Source: Mesorhizobium sp. B4-1-4 (GTDB taxonomy: Bacteria > Pseudomonadota > Alphaproteobacteria > Rhizobiales > Rhizobiaceae). From it: a stretch of DNA of 64,000 bases. The notes under the pieces were generated by a model. That model was not told where the DNA came from and searched no databases. It worked only from the letters and a program-made list of their open reading frames with translations. Position numbers and translations under genes: made by a program. The stretch spans positions 1,674,001-1,738,000 of the forward strand of contig NZ_CP083950.1 in assembly GCF_006439395.2 (NCBI RefSeq), read 5' to 3'. How positions within the stretch are numbered: position 1 is the first letter of the stretch; every line of letters starts with the position of its first letter. Positions 57,035-64,000 of this stretch are shown in pieces.

Positions 57035-57976
57035 ATGCTTCTCGGCCGCACCGCAAACGGGCTCTACTGGATGAACCGCTACATCGAGCGAGCGGAAAAC
57101 ATGGCAAGGTTGGTCGATGCCGGCTTGCGCATGGCGCTGACCCGGACGCAGGACGCATCCGAAGAATGGAACTCAGTGCTGCTCAGCGCCGGTTCGGATG
57201 CCGCCTTCACACAGAAATACCAGGACTACACGGCGGCCAATGTCGCCGACTTCCTTTTGCGCGACACGTCGAACCCGTCGAGCACCATGGCGTCGATCGA
57301 GACGGCCCGCAACAATGCGCGCATGGTGCGCACAGCGCTGACGCGCGAGACATGGGAAAGCATCAATGAAGCCTGGATGGCGTTGAAGCGGATGCTGGCG
57401 AGACCGATTGACGAGCGTGATCTGCCCAGCGTGCTCGACGCCATCAAGCGCGAGACGGCGCTGATCCGCGGCTCGTTCTACGGCACCATGCTGCGCAACG
57501 AGATCTTCGACTTCTCGCAGCTCGGCACCTATGTCGAGCGTGCCGACAATACGGCGCGCATCCTCGACGTGAAATACTACGTGCTTCTGCCGTCGATCTC
57601 CTGGGTCGGTTCGACGCTCGACAACTACCAATGGGAATCGATCCTGCGCTCGGTGTCGGCGCATCGCTCCTACCGCTGGGTCTATGACGCCGACTACAAG
57701 CCGACCAATATTGCCGATTACCTGATCCTCAACGTCCGCATGCCGCGATCGCTGACCTTTTGCTACCGCTTCCTGGCGGAGCATCTGAAGTTCCTCGGCG
57801 AGGACTATGGCGAACGCCATGCCTGCCACGCAACGGCGGAGAAAACGCAGGCGATGTTGAGGGCAGGGTCGATCAAGGACATTTTCGATACCGGCCTGCA
57901 CGAATTCCTGGCCAATTTCATTCGCGACAACACCAGGCTCGGCGACGAGATCGCACAGGACTACAGGTTTAATTGA
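57035..57976 (+). CDS. alpha-E domain protein (DUF403)
   Basis: 313 residues. The alpha-E signature is at the N-terminus: LLGRTANGLYWMNRYIERAEN, then RLVDAG. It is entirely helical, with a conserved RGSFYGTMLRNEIFDFSQLG. Alpha-E proteins are constant partners of permuted ATP-grasp, transglutaminase and Anbu genes; the role is unknown but linked to peptide synthesis or modification. An AAGGGG lies before the ATG. A palindrome lies directly at the stop. Confidence 0.92.
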   Translation: MLLGRTANGLYWMNRYIERAENMARLVDAGLRMALTRTQDASEEWNSVLLSAGSDAAFTQKYQDYTAANVADFLLRDTSNPSSTMASIETARNNARMVRTALTRETWESINEAWMALKRMLARPIDERDLPSVLDAIKRETALIRGSFYGTMLRNEIFDFSQLGTYVERADNTARILDVKYYVLLPSISWVGSTLDNYQWESILRSVSAHRSYRWVYDADYKPTNIADYLILNVRMPRSLTFCYRFLAEHLKFLGEDYGERHACHATAEKTQAMLRAGSIKDIFDTGLHEFLANFIRDNTRLGDEIAQDYRFN

Positions 57977-58042
57977 GCATGGTCCCGAACCGAATGACCA
58001 TGACGGTGAAAAATGGTTGCCGGTTTTCGGATGAGATTATGC
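57975..58042 (+). repeat. rhizobial-type intergenic palindrome
   Basis: gagcatgg at 57975 and gattatgc ending at 58042 are the arms, with ggttttcgg in the centre. The pattern gagcatg...cccgaa...ggttttcgg...atgc is that of a common Rhizobiales intergenic element. It overlaps the end of the alpha-E stop codon and lies before the transglutaminase gene. Confidence 0.6.
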
Positions 58043-58061
58043 ACACAAACGGACGATAGCC

Positions 58062-58856
58062 ATGCGGCTGAAAATCTCTCACCGGACCGAATACCGCTAC
58101 GATGCGCCGGTGCATTACCTGTTACAGCGGCTGAGGCTGCTGCCGGTAAGCGGGCCGACACAGACGGTGCTGTCCTGGGCATTAAAGGTTGAAGGCGCGC
58201 GCGAGGAGGTTCGCTTTACCGACCAGTATGGCAACGATAACAGGCTGTTGAGCGTCGAGGGTGACCACGACTTCATCACGGTCGAGGCGTCGGGCGAGGT
58301 GGTGACGCGCGACACATCAGGCGTCAGCGGTCCGCATCAGGGCTTCGCGCCACTCTGGTTGTTCGCGCAGGAGACGCCTTTGACCACCATAGGCAGCGGC
58401 ATCCGTGGTATTGCCGAAGCGGTCGGCTCGGGCACCGATATCGAAAGGCTGCACCGGCTGATGGCCATCATCGGCGAGCGCGTCGCCTATACACCTGGCA
58501 TCACCAATGCGGCGACCCCGGCTGAGGAGGCCCTGTCGCTGAAAACCGGGGTTTGTCAAGACCATAGCCACATCTTTGCCGCCGCCGCGCGCGCCATGGG
58601 TTTTCCGTCCCGCTATGTCAGTGGCTATCTGATGATGGAGGCGTCTGTCGAGCAGGCGGCAAGCCATGCCTGGGCCGAAGCACATGTTCCGGGCCTCGGC
58701 TGGGTTGCCTTCGATCCCGCCAATGGTATTTCTCCCGACGAGCGCTATGTGAAGGTGGCCACCGGCCGCGATTATCGTGACGCCTCGCCGGTCTCGGGAA
58801 TTCGGCTGGGACAGGCGGAAGAACAGCTTGCGGTCACCGTCACGGTGGAGCAGTAA
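58062..58856 (+). CDS. transglutaminase-like protein of the Anbu cluster
   Basis: 264 residues. The N-terminal beta domain (KISHRTEYRYDAPVHYLLQRL) is followed by the papain-like core. The catalytic triad is C165 (in KTGVCQDHSH), H202 (in ASHAWAEAHV) and D218 (in VAFDPANG). Such proteins hydrolyse or transfer at amide bonds rather than cross-link proteins. It is third in the run ATP-grasp, alpha-E, transglutaminase, Anbu. Its role may be to cut or release peptide-modified products. Confidence 0.93.
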   Translation: MRLKISHRTEYRYDAPVHYLLQRLRLLPVSGPTQTVLSWALKVEGAREEVRFTDQYGNDNRLLSVEGDHDFITVEASGEVVTRDTSGVSGPHQGFAPLWLFAQETPLTTIGSGIRGIAEAVGSGTDIERLHRLMAIIGERVAYTPGITNAATPAEEALSLKTGVCQDHSHIFAAAARAMGFPSRYVSGYLMMEASVEQAASHAWAEAHVPGLGWVAFDPANGISPDERYVKVATGRDYRDASPVSGIRLGQAEEQLAVTVTVEQ

Positions 58857-58878
58857 TCCCTCAGGATTGCCGCCAGAA

Positions 58879-58936
58879 GCAATTCCAGGAAAAGTGTGAA
58901 GCGGTTTTCCGTCCGGAATTGCGTCGAGCCACTCTA
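58879..58936 (-). repeat. dispersed intergenic palindrome, copy 2
   Basis: Arms gcaattcc at 58879-58886 and ggaattgc at 58915-58922 bracket a 28-bp core with agcggttttccg. It matches the reverse complement of the element at 4983-5026 at about 39 of 44 positions. The extra ctcta at 58932-58936 mirrors the tagag in copy 1. Confidence 0.75.
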
Positions 58937-58947
58937 GAAGAGATTCC

Positions 58948-59679
58948 ATGACCTATTGCGTCGGCCTGAAGATCGATCGCGGGCTCGTGTTCATGTCGGA
59001 CACGCGCACCAATGCCGGTATGGATTCGATCTCGACTTTCAAGAAGATGCATGTCTGGGAACAGCCGGGCGAGCGCGTCATCGTGCTGATGTCCGCCGGC
59101 AATCTGGCGACGACACAGGCCGTGGTCAGCCTGCTCGAGGAGCGCACCAAGGCCGTGGCGGACCGCCATGCCACGCTGCTCGAAACACCGTCGATGTATC
59201 AGACGGTGCGGCTGGTCGGCGACACGGTCAAGGAAGTGATCGCCCATTCGTCGCCTGTCGGCGAGAAGGCCGATTCCTATTTCAATGCCTCTTTCATCCT
59301 GGGTGGGCAGATCAAGGGCAGCCCGCCACGGCTGTTCATGATCTATCCCGAAGGCAATTTCATCGAATCGACCGACGACACTCCATTCTTCCAGATCGGC
59401 GAGACCAAATACGGCAAGCCGATCATCATCCGCGCCTATGAGCGGACGATGAGCCTTGCCGAGACCGTGAAGCTGCTTCTGGTCTCGTTTGATTCGACGC
59501 TGAAGTCGAACCTGTCGGTTGGTTTGCCGCTCGACCTTCTGTTCCTGGAGAAGGATGCTTTCCAGATCGGGCTGAAGAAACGGATCAGCCAGGACGACCA
59601 ATATTATCGCGCCATTTCCGAAGGCTGGTCGAATGCGTTGAAGTCAGCCTTTGCCAGCCTGCCGGACTTTCCGGGGTAG
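58948..59679 (+). CDS. Anbu, ancestral-beta-subunit proteasome-like protein
   Basis: 243 residues. After removal of Met the N-terminus is Thr (MTYCVGLKIDRG), the expected nucleophile of Ntn hydrolases; the partners D18 in MSDTR and a lysine in TFKKMHVW fit the proteasome triad. The length and lack of a propeptide fit the Anbu (COG3484) family. Anbu forms open ring or helical assemblies and its protease activity and substrates are not settled. It lies 91 bp after the transglutaminase gene, with a repeat between. Confidence 0.93.
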   Translation: MTYCVGLKIDRGLVFMSDTRTNAGMDSISTFKKMHVWEQPGERVIVLMSAGNLATTQAVVSLLEERTKAVADRHATLLETPSMYQTVRLVGDTVKEVIAHSSPVGEKADSYFNASFILGGQIKGSPPRLFMIYPEGNFIESTDDTPFFQIGETKYGKPIIIRAYERTMSLAETVKLLLVSFDSTLKSNLSVGLPLDLLFLEKDAFQIGLKKRISQDDQYYRAISEGWSNALKSAFASLPDFPG

Positions 59680-59782
59680 TGCTGCCGCCAGGCCTCTCGC
59701 CGGTTGCTCCAATGTATTTAACATGTTAATTAAAGAGACGGCTGGGGCAACCGGCCCGCTCGCCGGCTATTGGGAGAAAAGC

Positions 59783-61195
59783 ATGGACAATGAAGAGTTC
59801 CGCGACTGGTCGAGGCGGGCCGCCGACTGGGGCGCCGACTATCGCGCCAGCCTGCGCGACCGGCCGGTGCGGCCAGCGATTGCGCCGGGCGAGATATTCA
59901 GGAGCATCGAGGCCTCTCCACCCGAAGCCCCGGAGCCGATGGACACGATCTTCGCCGATTTCGAAGCGAAGATCGTGCCCGGCATGACGCATTGGCAGCA
60001 TCCGCGCTTCTTCGCCTACTTTCCGGCCAACGCGGCACCGGTCTCGGTGGTGGCCGAGTATCTGGTTTCGGCGATGGCCGCGCAATGCATGCTATGGCAG
60101 ACCTCTCCGGCGGCAACCGAGCTTGAAACGCGGACCGTCGACTGGATGCGCCAGGCGCTCGGCCTACCGGAAGGGTTCTCCGGCGTGATCCAGGATTCGG
60201 CCTCGTCGGCGACGCTCAACGCCGTGCTGACCATGCGCGAGCGGGCGCTGGACTGGCAAGGCAACAAGAAGGGACTGGCCGGGCAAGCGCGGTTGCGCAT
60301 CTATTCCTCCGACCAGGTGCACACGTCGATCGACCGCGCGATATGGGTTGCCGGTATCGGCGAGGACAATCTTGTCCGCATCCCGGTGGCAGGTCGCTTT
60401 CGCGCAATGGACACCGCAGAGCTTGAAGCGGCGATCGTCGCCGACAGGAAAGCCGGCCTGCTGCCGGCGGGCATCATTGCTTGCGTAGGTGGTACCAGCA
60501 CGGGTGGCACTGACGACGTTGCCGCGGTCGCCGAGGTCGCCAAGCGGCATGGGCTCTACCTCCATGTCGATGCGGCCTGGGCCGGGTCGGCGATGATTTG
60601 TCCGGAGTACCGGCACTTCTGGACAGGTATCGAAGGTGCGGATTCGATCGTCTTCAATCCGCACAAATGGCTCGGCGCACAGTTCGACTGTTCGATCCAG
60701 TTCCTGCGCGATCCTGAAAGCCATGTCAGGACGCTGGCCATCAAGCCCGACTATCTCAAGACGCACGGCCATGACGGCATCATCAACTATTCCGAATGGT
60801 CAGTGCCGCTGGGCCGGCGCTTCCGCGCCCTGAAATTGTGGTTCCTGCTGCGCGCCCACGGGCTGGAAAACCTGCGCACCATGATCCGCAACCATGTCGC
60901 CTGGAGCGAGGGCCTTGCCGCCCGGCTGGCAAAGGTGCCTGACTTCGAGATTGTCAGCCAAACGATGCTGTCGCTGTTTTCGTTCCGGCACAAGGCTGCC
61001 GTGAACGGCGATGCCGACGAGCACAATCTGCGGCTGGTCAATGCGATCAACGATGATGGTCGCATCTACCTAACGCAGACGCGGGTCGATGGACGGGTGG
61101 CGATCCGCTTCCAGGTTGGTCAGTTCGAAGCGACCGGCGATGATGTCGATGCGGCTTTCGCTGTCATCACGGAAATCGCGCGCGGCATGGCTTGA
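59783..61195 (+). CDS. pyridoxal-phosphate-dependent decarboxylase, aromatic amino acid type
   Basis: 470 residues from the ATG at 59783 (GGGAG 7 bases upstream); an ATG at 59723 would add 20 unconserved residues. It is a group II decarboxylase (AADC/tyrosine-tryptophan) fold. The PLP lysine is K295 in FNPHKWLGAQ; the PLP-stacking region DAAWAGS and QDSASSATLNAVL are typical. It would make an aromatic or other amine plus CO2; the substrate is not defined. It follows Anbu by 103 bp on the same strand, so co-transcription is possible. Confidence 0.9.
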   Translation: MDNEEFRDWSRRAADWGADYRASLRDRPVRPAIAPGEIFRSIEASPPEAPEPMDTIFADFEAKIVPGMTHWQHPRFFAYFPANAAPVSVVAEYLVSAMAAQCMLWQTSPAATELETRTVDWMRQALGLPEGFSGVIQDSASSATLNAVLTMRERALDWQGNKKGLAGQARLRIYSSDQVHTSIDRAIWVAGIGEDNLVRIPVAGRFRAMDTAELEAAIVADRKAGLLPAGIIACVGGTSTGGTDDVAAVAEVAKRHGLYLHVDAAWAGSAMICPEYRHFWTGIEGADSIVFNPHKWLGAQFDCSIQFLRDPESHVRTLAIKPDYLKTHGHDGIINYSEWSVPLGRRFRALKLWFLLRAHGLENLRTMIRNHVAWSEGLAARLAKVPDFEIVSQTMLSLFSFRHKAAVNGDADEHNLRLVNAINDDGRIYLTQTRVDGRVAIRFQVGQFEATGDDVDAAFAVITEIARGMA

Positions 61196-61240
61196 TCAAC
61201 CCGGATTCGAATCGGACACGGGTGCTGGCATAATCAGGAA

Positions 61241-61306
61241 TTTTCGTTAGCCGGCTTGTGCCTTTTCATTGGTTTCGTTTTCCGCTATAAGCAAGAAAAA
61301 CGAAAA
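61241..61306 (+). promoter_or_regulatory. candidate GlpR operator region before glpR
   Basis: Motifs are TTTTCGTTAG (61241-61250), TTTCGTTTT (61273-61281) and its inverse AAAACGAAA (about 61297-61305), the last two forming a palindrome 14-70 bases before the glpR start. DeoR-type regulators bind such TTTCG repeats. This predicts autoregulation. Confidence 0.5.
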
Positions 61307-61319
61307 TGGGAGCTGTCTA

Positions 61320-62117
61320 ATGTATCTGTCGCCGCGTCATGCCGAGATCATCCAGATGGCCAAGGACCATGGCCGCGTGCTGGTTGACGATCTGGCTACC
61401 CATTTCAACGTGACGCCGCAGACCATTCGCAAGGACCTCAACGATCTGTGCGACCAGAGGCTGCTTTCGCGCATTCATGGCGGCGCGTTGTTCCCGTCCG
61501 GCATCGAGAACATGGAGTATGAGGCCAGGCGCAAGATCGCGGCGGACGAGAAGGAGGCGATCGGCCGCGCGGCGGCCAGGCTGATCCCCGACAACGCTTC
61601 CTTGTTCATCAACATCGGGACAACGACCGAGGCCGTCAGCAAGGCGCTGCTCGATCACAACGGCCTGATGGTCATAACCAATAATATCAATGTTGCCAAC
61701 AGGATGCGTATCTATCCGTCGATCGAGGTTGTGATTGCCGGTGGCGTGGTCCGCGGCTCGGACGGTGGGGTCGTCGGCGAAGCCGCGGTTGACTTCATCA
61801 GGCAGTTCAAGGTCGACTACGCCGTCATCGGCGCCTCGGCCATCGACCATGACGGCGCCTTGCTCGACTTCGATTTTCGCGAAGTGAAGGTGGCGCAGGC
61901 GATCATCGCCAATGCCAGGCACGTCATCCTGGTATCAGACCAGACCAAGTTCGAACGCACCGCGCCGGTGCGCATCGGCCATCTGTCGCAGGTCAACACT
62001 TTCATCACCGACCGCTGCGATATCCCGTCGGTGCGCAGGATCTGCCAGGAGGCCGAGGTTCATCTGATCGAAACTTCGCCTGGCGGACCCATTCACGACC
62101 ATTTCACAGGCGTGTGA
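61320..62117 (+). CDS. glpR: DeoR family regulator of glycerol metabolism
   Basis: 265 residues from the ATG at 61320 (GGGAG 8 bases upstream). The N-terminal HTH is VDDLATHFNVTPQTIRKDLNDL, followed by RIHGGALFPSG. The DeoRC sugar-phosphate domain has GTTTEAVSKAL and the C-terminal VSDQTKFERTAPVRIG. In E. coli GlpR is released by glycerol-3-phosphate. glpD and the glycerol ABC transporter follow on the same strand, supporting the call; other DeoR members would look similar. Confidence 0.9.
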   Translation: MYLSPRHAEIIQMAKDHGRVLVDDLATHFNVTPQTIRKDLNDLCDQRLLSRIHGGALFPSGIENMEYEARRKIAADEKEAIGRAAARLIPDNASLFINIGTTTEAVSKALLDHNGLMVITNNINVANRMRIYPSIEVVIAGGVVRGSDGGVVGEAAVDFIRQFKVDYAVIGASAIDHDGALLDFDFREVKVAQAIIANARHVILVSDQTKFERTAPVRIGHLSQVNTFITDRCDIPSVRRICQEAEVHLIETSPGGPIHDHFTGV

Positions 62118-62200
62118 TATTTCGTTTGACATTCGTTATCAGTTCGAAATAATTCCACCACGGTTTCGCAAAAGACCCGAAATGGTGCAATGCGAAATCG
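62118..62200 (+). promoter_or_regulatory. candidate GlpR operators before glpD
   Basis: The 95 bases between glpR and glpD contain TTTCGTTT (62120-62127), ATTCGTTATC (62131-62140), GTTCGAAAT (62142-62150) and TTTCGCAAAAGACCCGAAA (62164-62182). The same TTTCG/CGAAA core is before glpR. It suggests that GlpR represses both genes. Confidence 0.5.
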
Positions 62201-62212
62201 TTGGAGGAATTT

Positions 62213-63739
62213 GTGGACGCATCTCAGATCCGTGACATCTTTGTCGTTGGCGGGGGCATCAACGGCTGCGGCATCGCTCGGGACGCCGTTGGCCGCGGGT
62301 TCTCGGTTTTCCTCGCCGAGATGAACGACCTCGCCAGCGGAACGTCCTCGGGCTCGACCAAGCTGATCCATGGCGGCCTGCGCTATCTCGAATTCTACGA
62401 ATTCCGCCTGGTGCGCGAGGCGCTGATGGAGCGCGAGGTTCTGTGGAAGAACGCACCGCATATCATCTGGCCGATGCGCTTCGTGCTGCCCTATGCCAAG
62501 GGCCTGCGTCCCGCCTGGCTGATCAGGCTTGGCCTGTTCCTCTACGACCACATTGGCGGGCGCAAATTGCTGCCGGCGACCAGGACACTCGACATGGCGA
62601 GCGATCCGGCGGCCAAACCTCTGAAACCATTGTTCAAAAAGGCTTTTGAATATTCGGACGGCTGGGTCAATGATGCGCGCCTGGTGGCGCTCAACGCCCG
62701 CGATGCCGCCGATCGCGGCGCGACGATCCGGACCCGCACGAAGGTGGTCGGAGCCCGTCGTGAAGCCGGCATGTGGGTGATCAAGATCGAGAACCTCAGG
62801 ACCGGTGATACCGAGGAGGTCAGGGCCAGGCTGCTGGTCAACGCCGCCGGACCATGGGTCGATCACGTACTCTCCGACGTCGTCGGCCTCAATGACGTGC
62901 ACAATGTCCGCCTCGTGCAGGGCAGCCACATCGTCATCGCCAAGAAATTCGACGATCCGCGCGCCTATTTCTTCCAGAACAAGGATGGCCGCATCATTTT
63001 CGCCATTCCCTACGAGGAAGAGTTCACGCTGATCGGCACCACCGACCGGGACTATCCCGGCGATCCGCATGACGTGAAGATCAGCGACGCCGAGATCGAT
63101 TATCTCTGCGCCGCGGCCAGCGAATATTTCGCTCAACCCGTCATGCGGTCCGACATCGTCTGGACCTATTCAGCCGTGCGTCCGCTCTATGATGACGGCG
63201 CCTCCAAGGCGCAGGAAGCAACGCGCGACTATGTGCTGAAGGCCGATGCCGGCGAGGGGTCCGCCCCGATCGTCAATGCCTTCGGCGGCAAGATCACCAC
63301 CTACCGCCGGCTGTCGGAATCGATGCTGGAGAAGATCGAAGGGTTCCTCGGCACACGCGGCAAGCCATGGACCGCCAACGCACCGCTGCCGGGCGGCGAT
63401 TTCCCGGCCACCGGTTTCGATGCGCAGGTGACGAAGCTGAAGGCGGCCTATCCGTTCCTCGATGCGCGCCTCGCCCGCCGGCTGACCCGGCTTTACGGAA
63501 CGCGCGCTCAGGTTCTGCTCGGCCTTGCCAAGTCGAATGCCGAACTCGGCCGCAACTTCGGTGGTGACCTTTACGAGGCCGAGGTGCGCTATCTCGTTGA
63601 AAACGAATGGGCAGTTACGGCGGAGGATGTGCTGTGGCGCCGGACCAAGCGCGGTCTGCACCTTAACCGCGAGCAGGTCGCAGCGCTCGATGAATTCATG
63701 CGCGGCATAAGCCGCCGACATGTCGCTGCTGCCGAATGA
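62213..63739 (+). CDS. glpD: glycerol-3-phosphate dehydrogenase
   Basis: 508 residues from a GTG start with GGAGG 6 bases upstream; a TTG four codons earlier is less likely. The FAD motif is VVGGGINGCGIARD. It also has GTSSGSTKLIHGGLRYLE and the C-terminal FGGKITTYRRLSE typical of GlpD/GlpA. It oxidises glycerol-3-phosphate to DHAP at the membrane, passing electrons to quinone. Length is that of aerobic GlpD. The next gene is the ATPase of a glycerol importer. Confidence 0.97.
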   Translation: MDASQIRDIFVVGGGINGCGIARDAVGRGFSVFLAEMNDLASGTSSGSTKLIHGGLRYLEFYEFRLVREALMEREVLWKNAPHIIWPMRFVLPYAKGLRPAWLIRLGLFLYDHIGGRKLLPATRTLDMASDPAAKPLKPLFKKAFEYSDGWVNDARLVALNARDAADRGATIRTRTKVVGARREAGMWVIKIENLRTGDTEEVRARLLVNAAGPWVDHVLSDVVGLNDVHNVRLVQGSHIVIAKKFDDPRAYFFQNKDGRIIFAIPYEEEFTLIGTTDRDYPGDPHDVKISDAEIDYLCAAASEYFAQPVMRSDIVWTYSAVRPLYDDGASKAQEATRDYVLKADAGEGSAPIVNAFGGKITTYRRLSESMLEKIEGFLGTRGKPWTANAPLPGGDFPATGFDAQVTKLKAAYPFLDARLARRLTRLYGTRAQVLLGLAKSNAELGRNFGGDLYEAEVRYLVENEWAVTAEDVLWRRTKRGLHLNREQVAALDEFMRGISRRHVAAAE

Positions 63740-63780
63740 AGAGGTTTTGAGCTGATGCAGAAAGCCTGGGAGGAGGCGTC

Positions 63781-64000
63781 ATGCTTGAATTGAGGAACGT
63801 TACCAAGACGGTCGGTGCGGTCGAGCATATTCGCGACGTGTCGCTGACGCTTCAGCACGGCTCGCTCAACGTTCTGCTCGGGCCAACGCTTTCCGGCAAG
63901 ACCAGCCTGATGCGGCTGATGGCCGGCCTCGATGTGCCGACCACGGGTTCGGTCTGGTTCGACGGCCGCGACGTCACCGGCACGCCGGTGCAGAAGCGCA
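63781..64000 (+). CDS. glpS: glycerol ABC transporter ATP-binding protein, start only
   Basis: The first 73 codons are in the window. ATG at 63781 follows GGGAGGAGG. Walker A is GPTLSGKTS, the unusual form (Thr-Leu where most have Asn-Gly) seen in GlpS of the GlpSTPQV glycerol importer. The opening MLELRNVTKTVGAVEHIRDV is that of a sugar-type (MalK-like) ABC ATPase. With glpR and glpD upstream, the rest of glpTPQV is expected past base 64000. Confidence 0.85.
   Translation, partial: MLELRNVTKTVGAVEHIRDVSLTLQHGSLNVLLGPTLSGKTSLMRLMAGLDVPTTGSVWFDGRDVTGTPVQKR

Overview
The window is a GC-rich chromosomal segment of a rhizobial alphaproteobacterium, most likely Mesorhizobium or a close relative. 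The case rests on gene content: a CckA cell-cycle kinase, a giant apolipoprotein-like polar-growth protein, a urtABCDE urea transporter, a glpR-glpD-glpS glycerol locus and an Anbu proteasome-like cluster. Two GAAC-N7-GAAC LexA boxes of the alphaproteobacterial type and many rhizobial-type intergenic palindromes agree with this. No rRNA or tRNA gene, CRISPR array, integrase, transposase or prophage was seen. This is core chromosome, with small scars: a frameshifted transporter, a truncated SulP remnant and short repeats.

Layout. 0-3.5 kb: start of the giant repeat protein (minus strand, C-terminus outside the window) and a divergent Hpt protein. 3.5-9.3 kb: 2Fe-2S ferredoxin plus ferredoxin reductase, a frameshifted MFS efflux gene, a secreted DUF922 protein with a zincin motif, and the folate genes folP-folB-folK. 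9.3-16 kb, minus strand: DUF924, a Kef-type antiporter, a secreted protein, the ycjX-ycjF pair and sixA. 16-21 kb: a cysteine-poor DksA, a FliO-domain protein, CckA, a purine nucleoside phosphorylase and an RHH protein. 21.5-26.7 kb: VOC protein, a Tat-exported subunit with a GMC oxidoreductase, a PhoX phosphatase and a small secreted protein. 27-32.8 kb: urtABCDE behind a sigma-54 promoter, with a 23-codon ORF exactly filling the urtD-urtE gap.

33-36.3 kb: a 58-residue protein, a GGDEF cyclase, DUF72, GNAT and DUF302 proteins. 36.3-42.5 kb: uvrA and ssb, each with a LexA box, flanking a 0.7 kb intergenic region, a second-type ClpP, and an ArsR/SRPBCC pair. 42.6-46.7 kb: OsmC, MarC, VOC, AraC and ParB-like genes and a SulP remnant. 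46.7-54.8 kb: gyrA, coaD, two cyclophilins, a DMT-like membrane protein, and queA and tgt for queuosine.

55.4-59.7 kb holds the most interesting system: a circularly permuted ATP-grasp, an alpha-E protein, a transglutaminase-like protein and Anbu, consecutive on one strand. This looks like a predicted peptide-ligation and proteolysis pathway of uncertain substrate, followed by a PLP-dependent decarboxylase. The window ends in glpR, glpD and the start of glpS, with repeated TTTCG/CGAAA motifs before glpR and glpD. A second theme is loss of zinc ligands: Tgt and DksA have lost most of their zinc-binding residues and UvrA has one Cys-to-Ser change.
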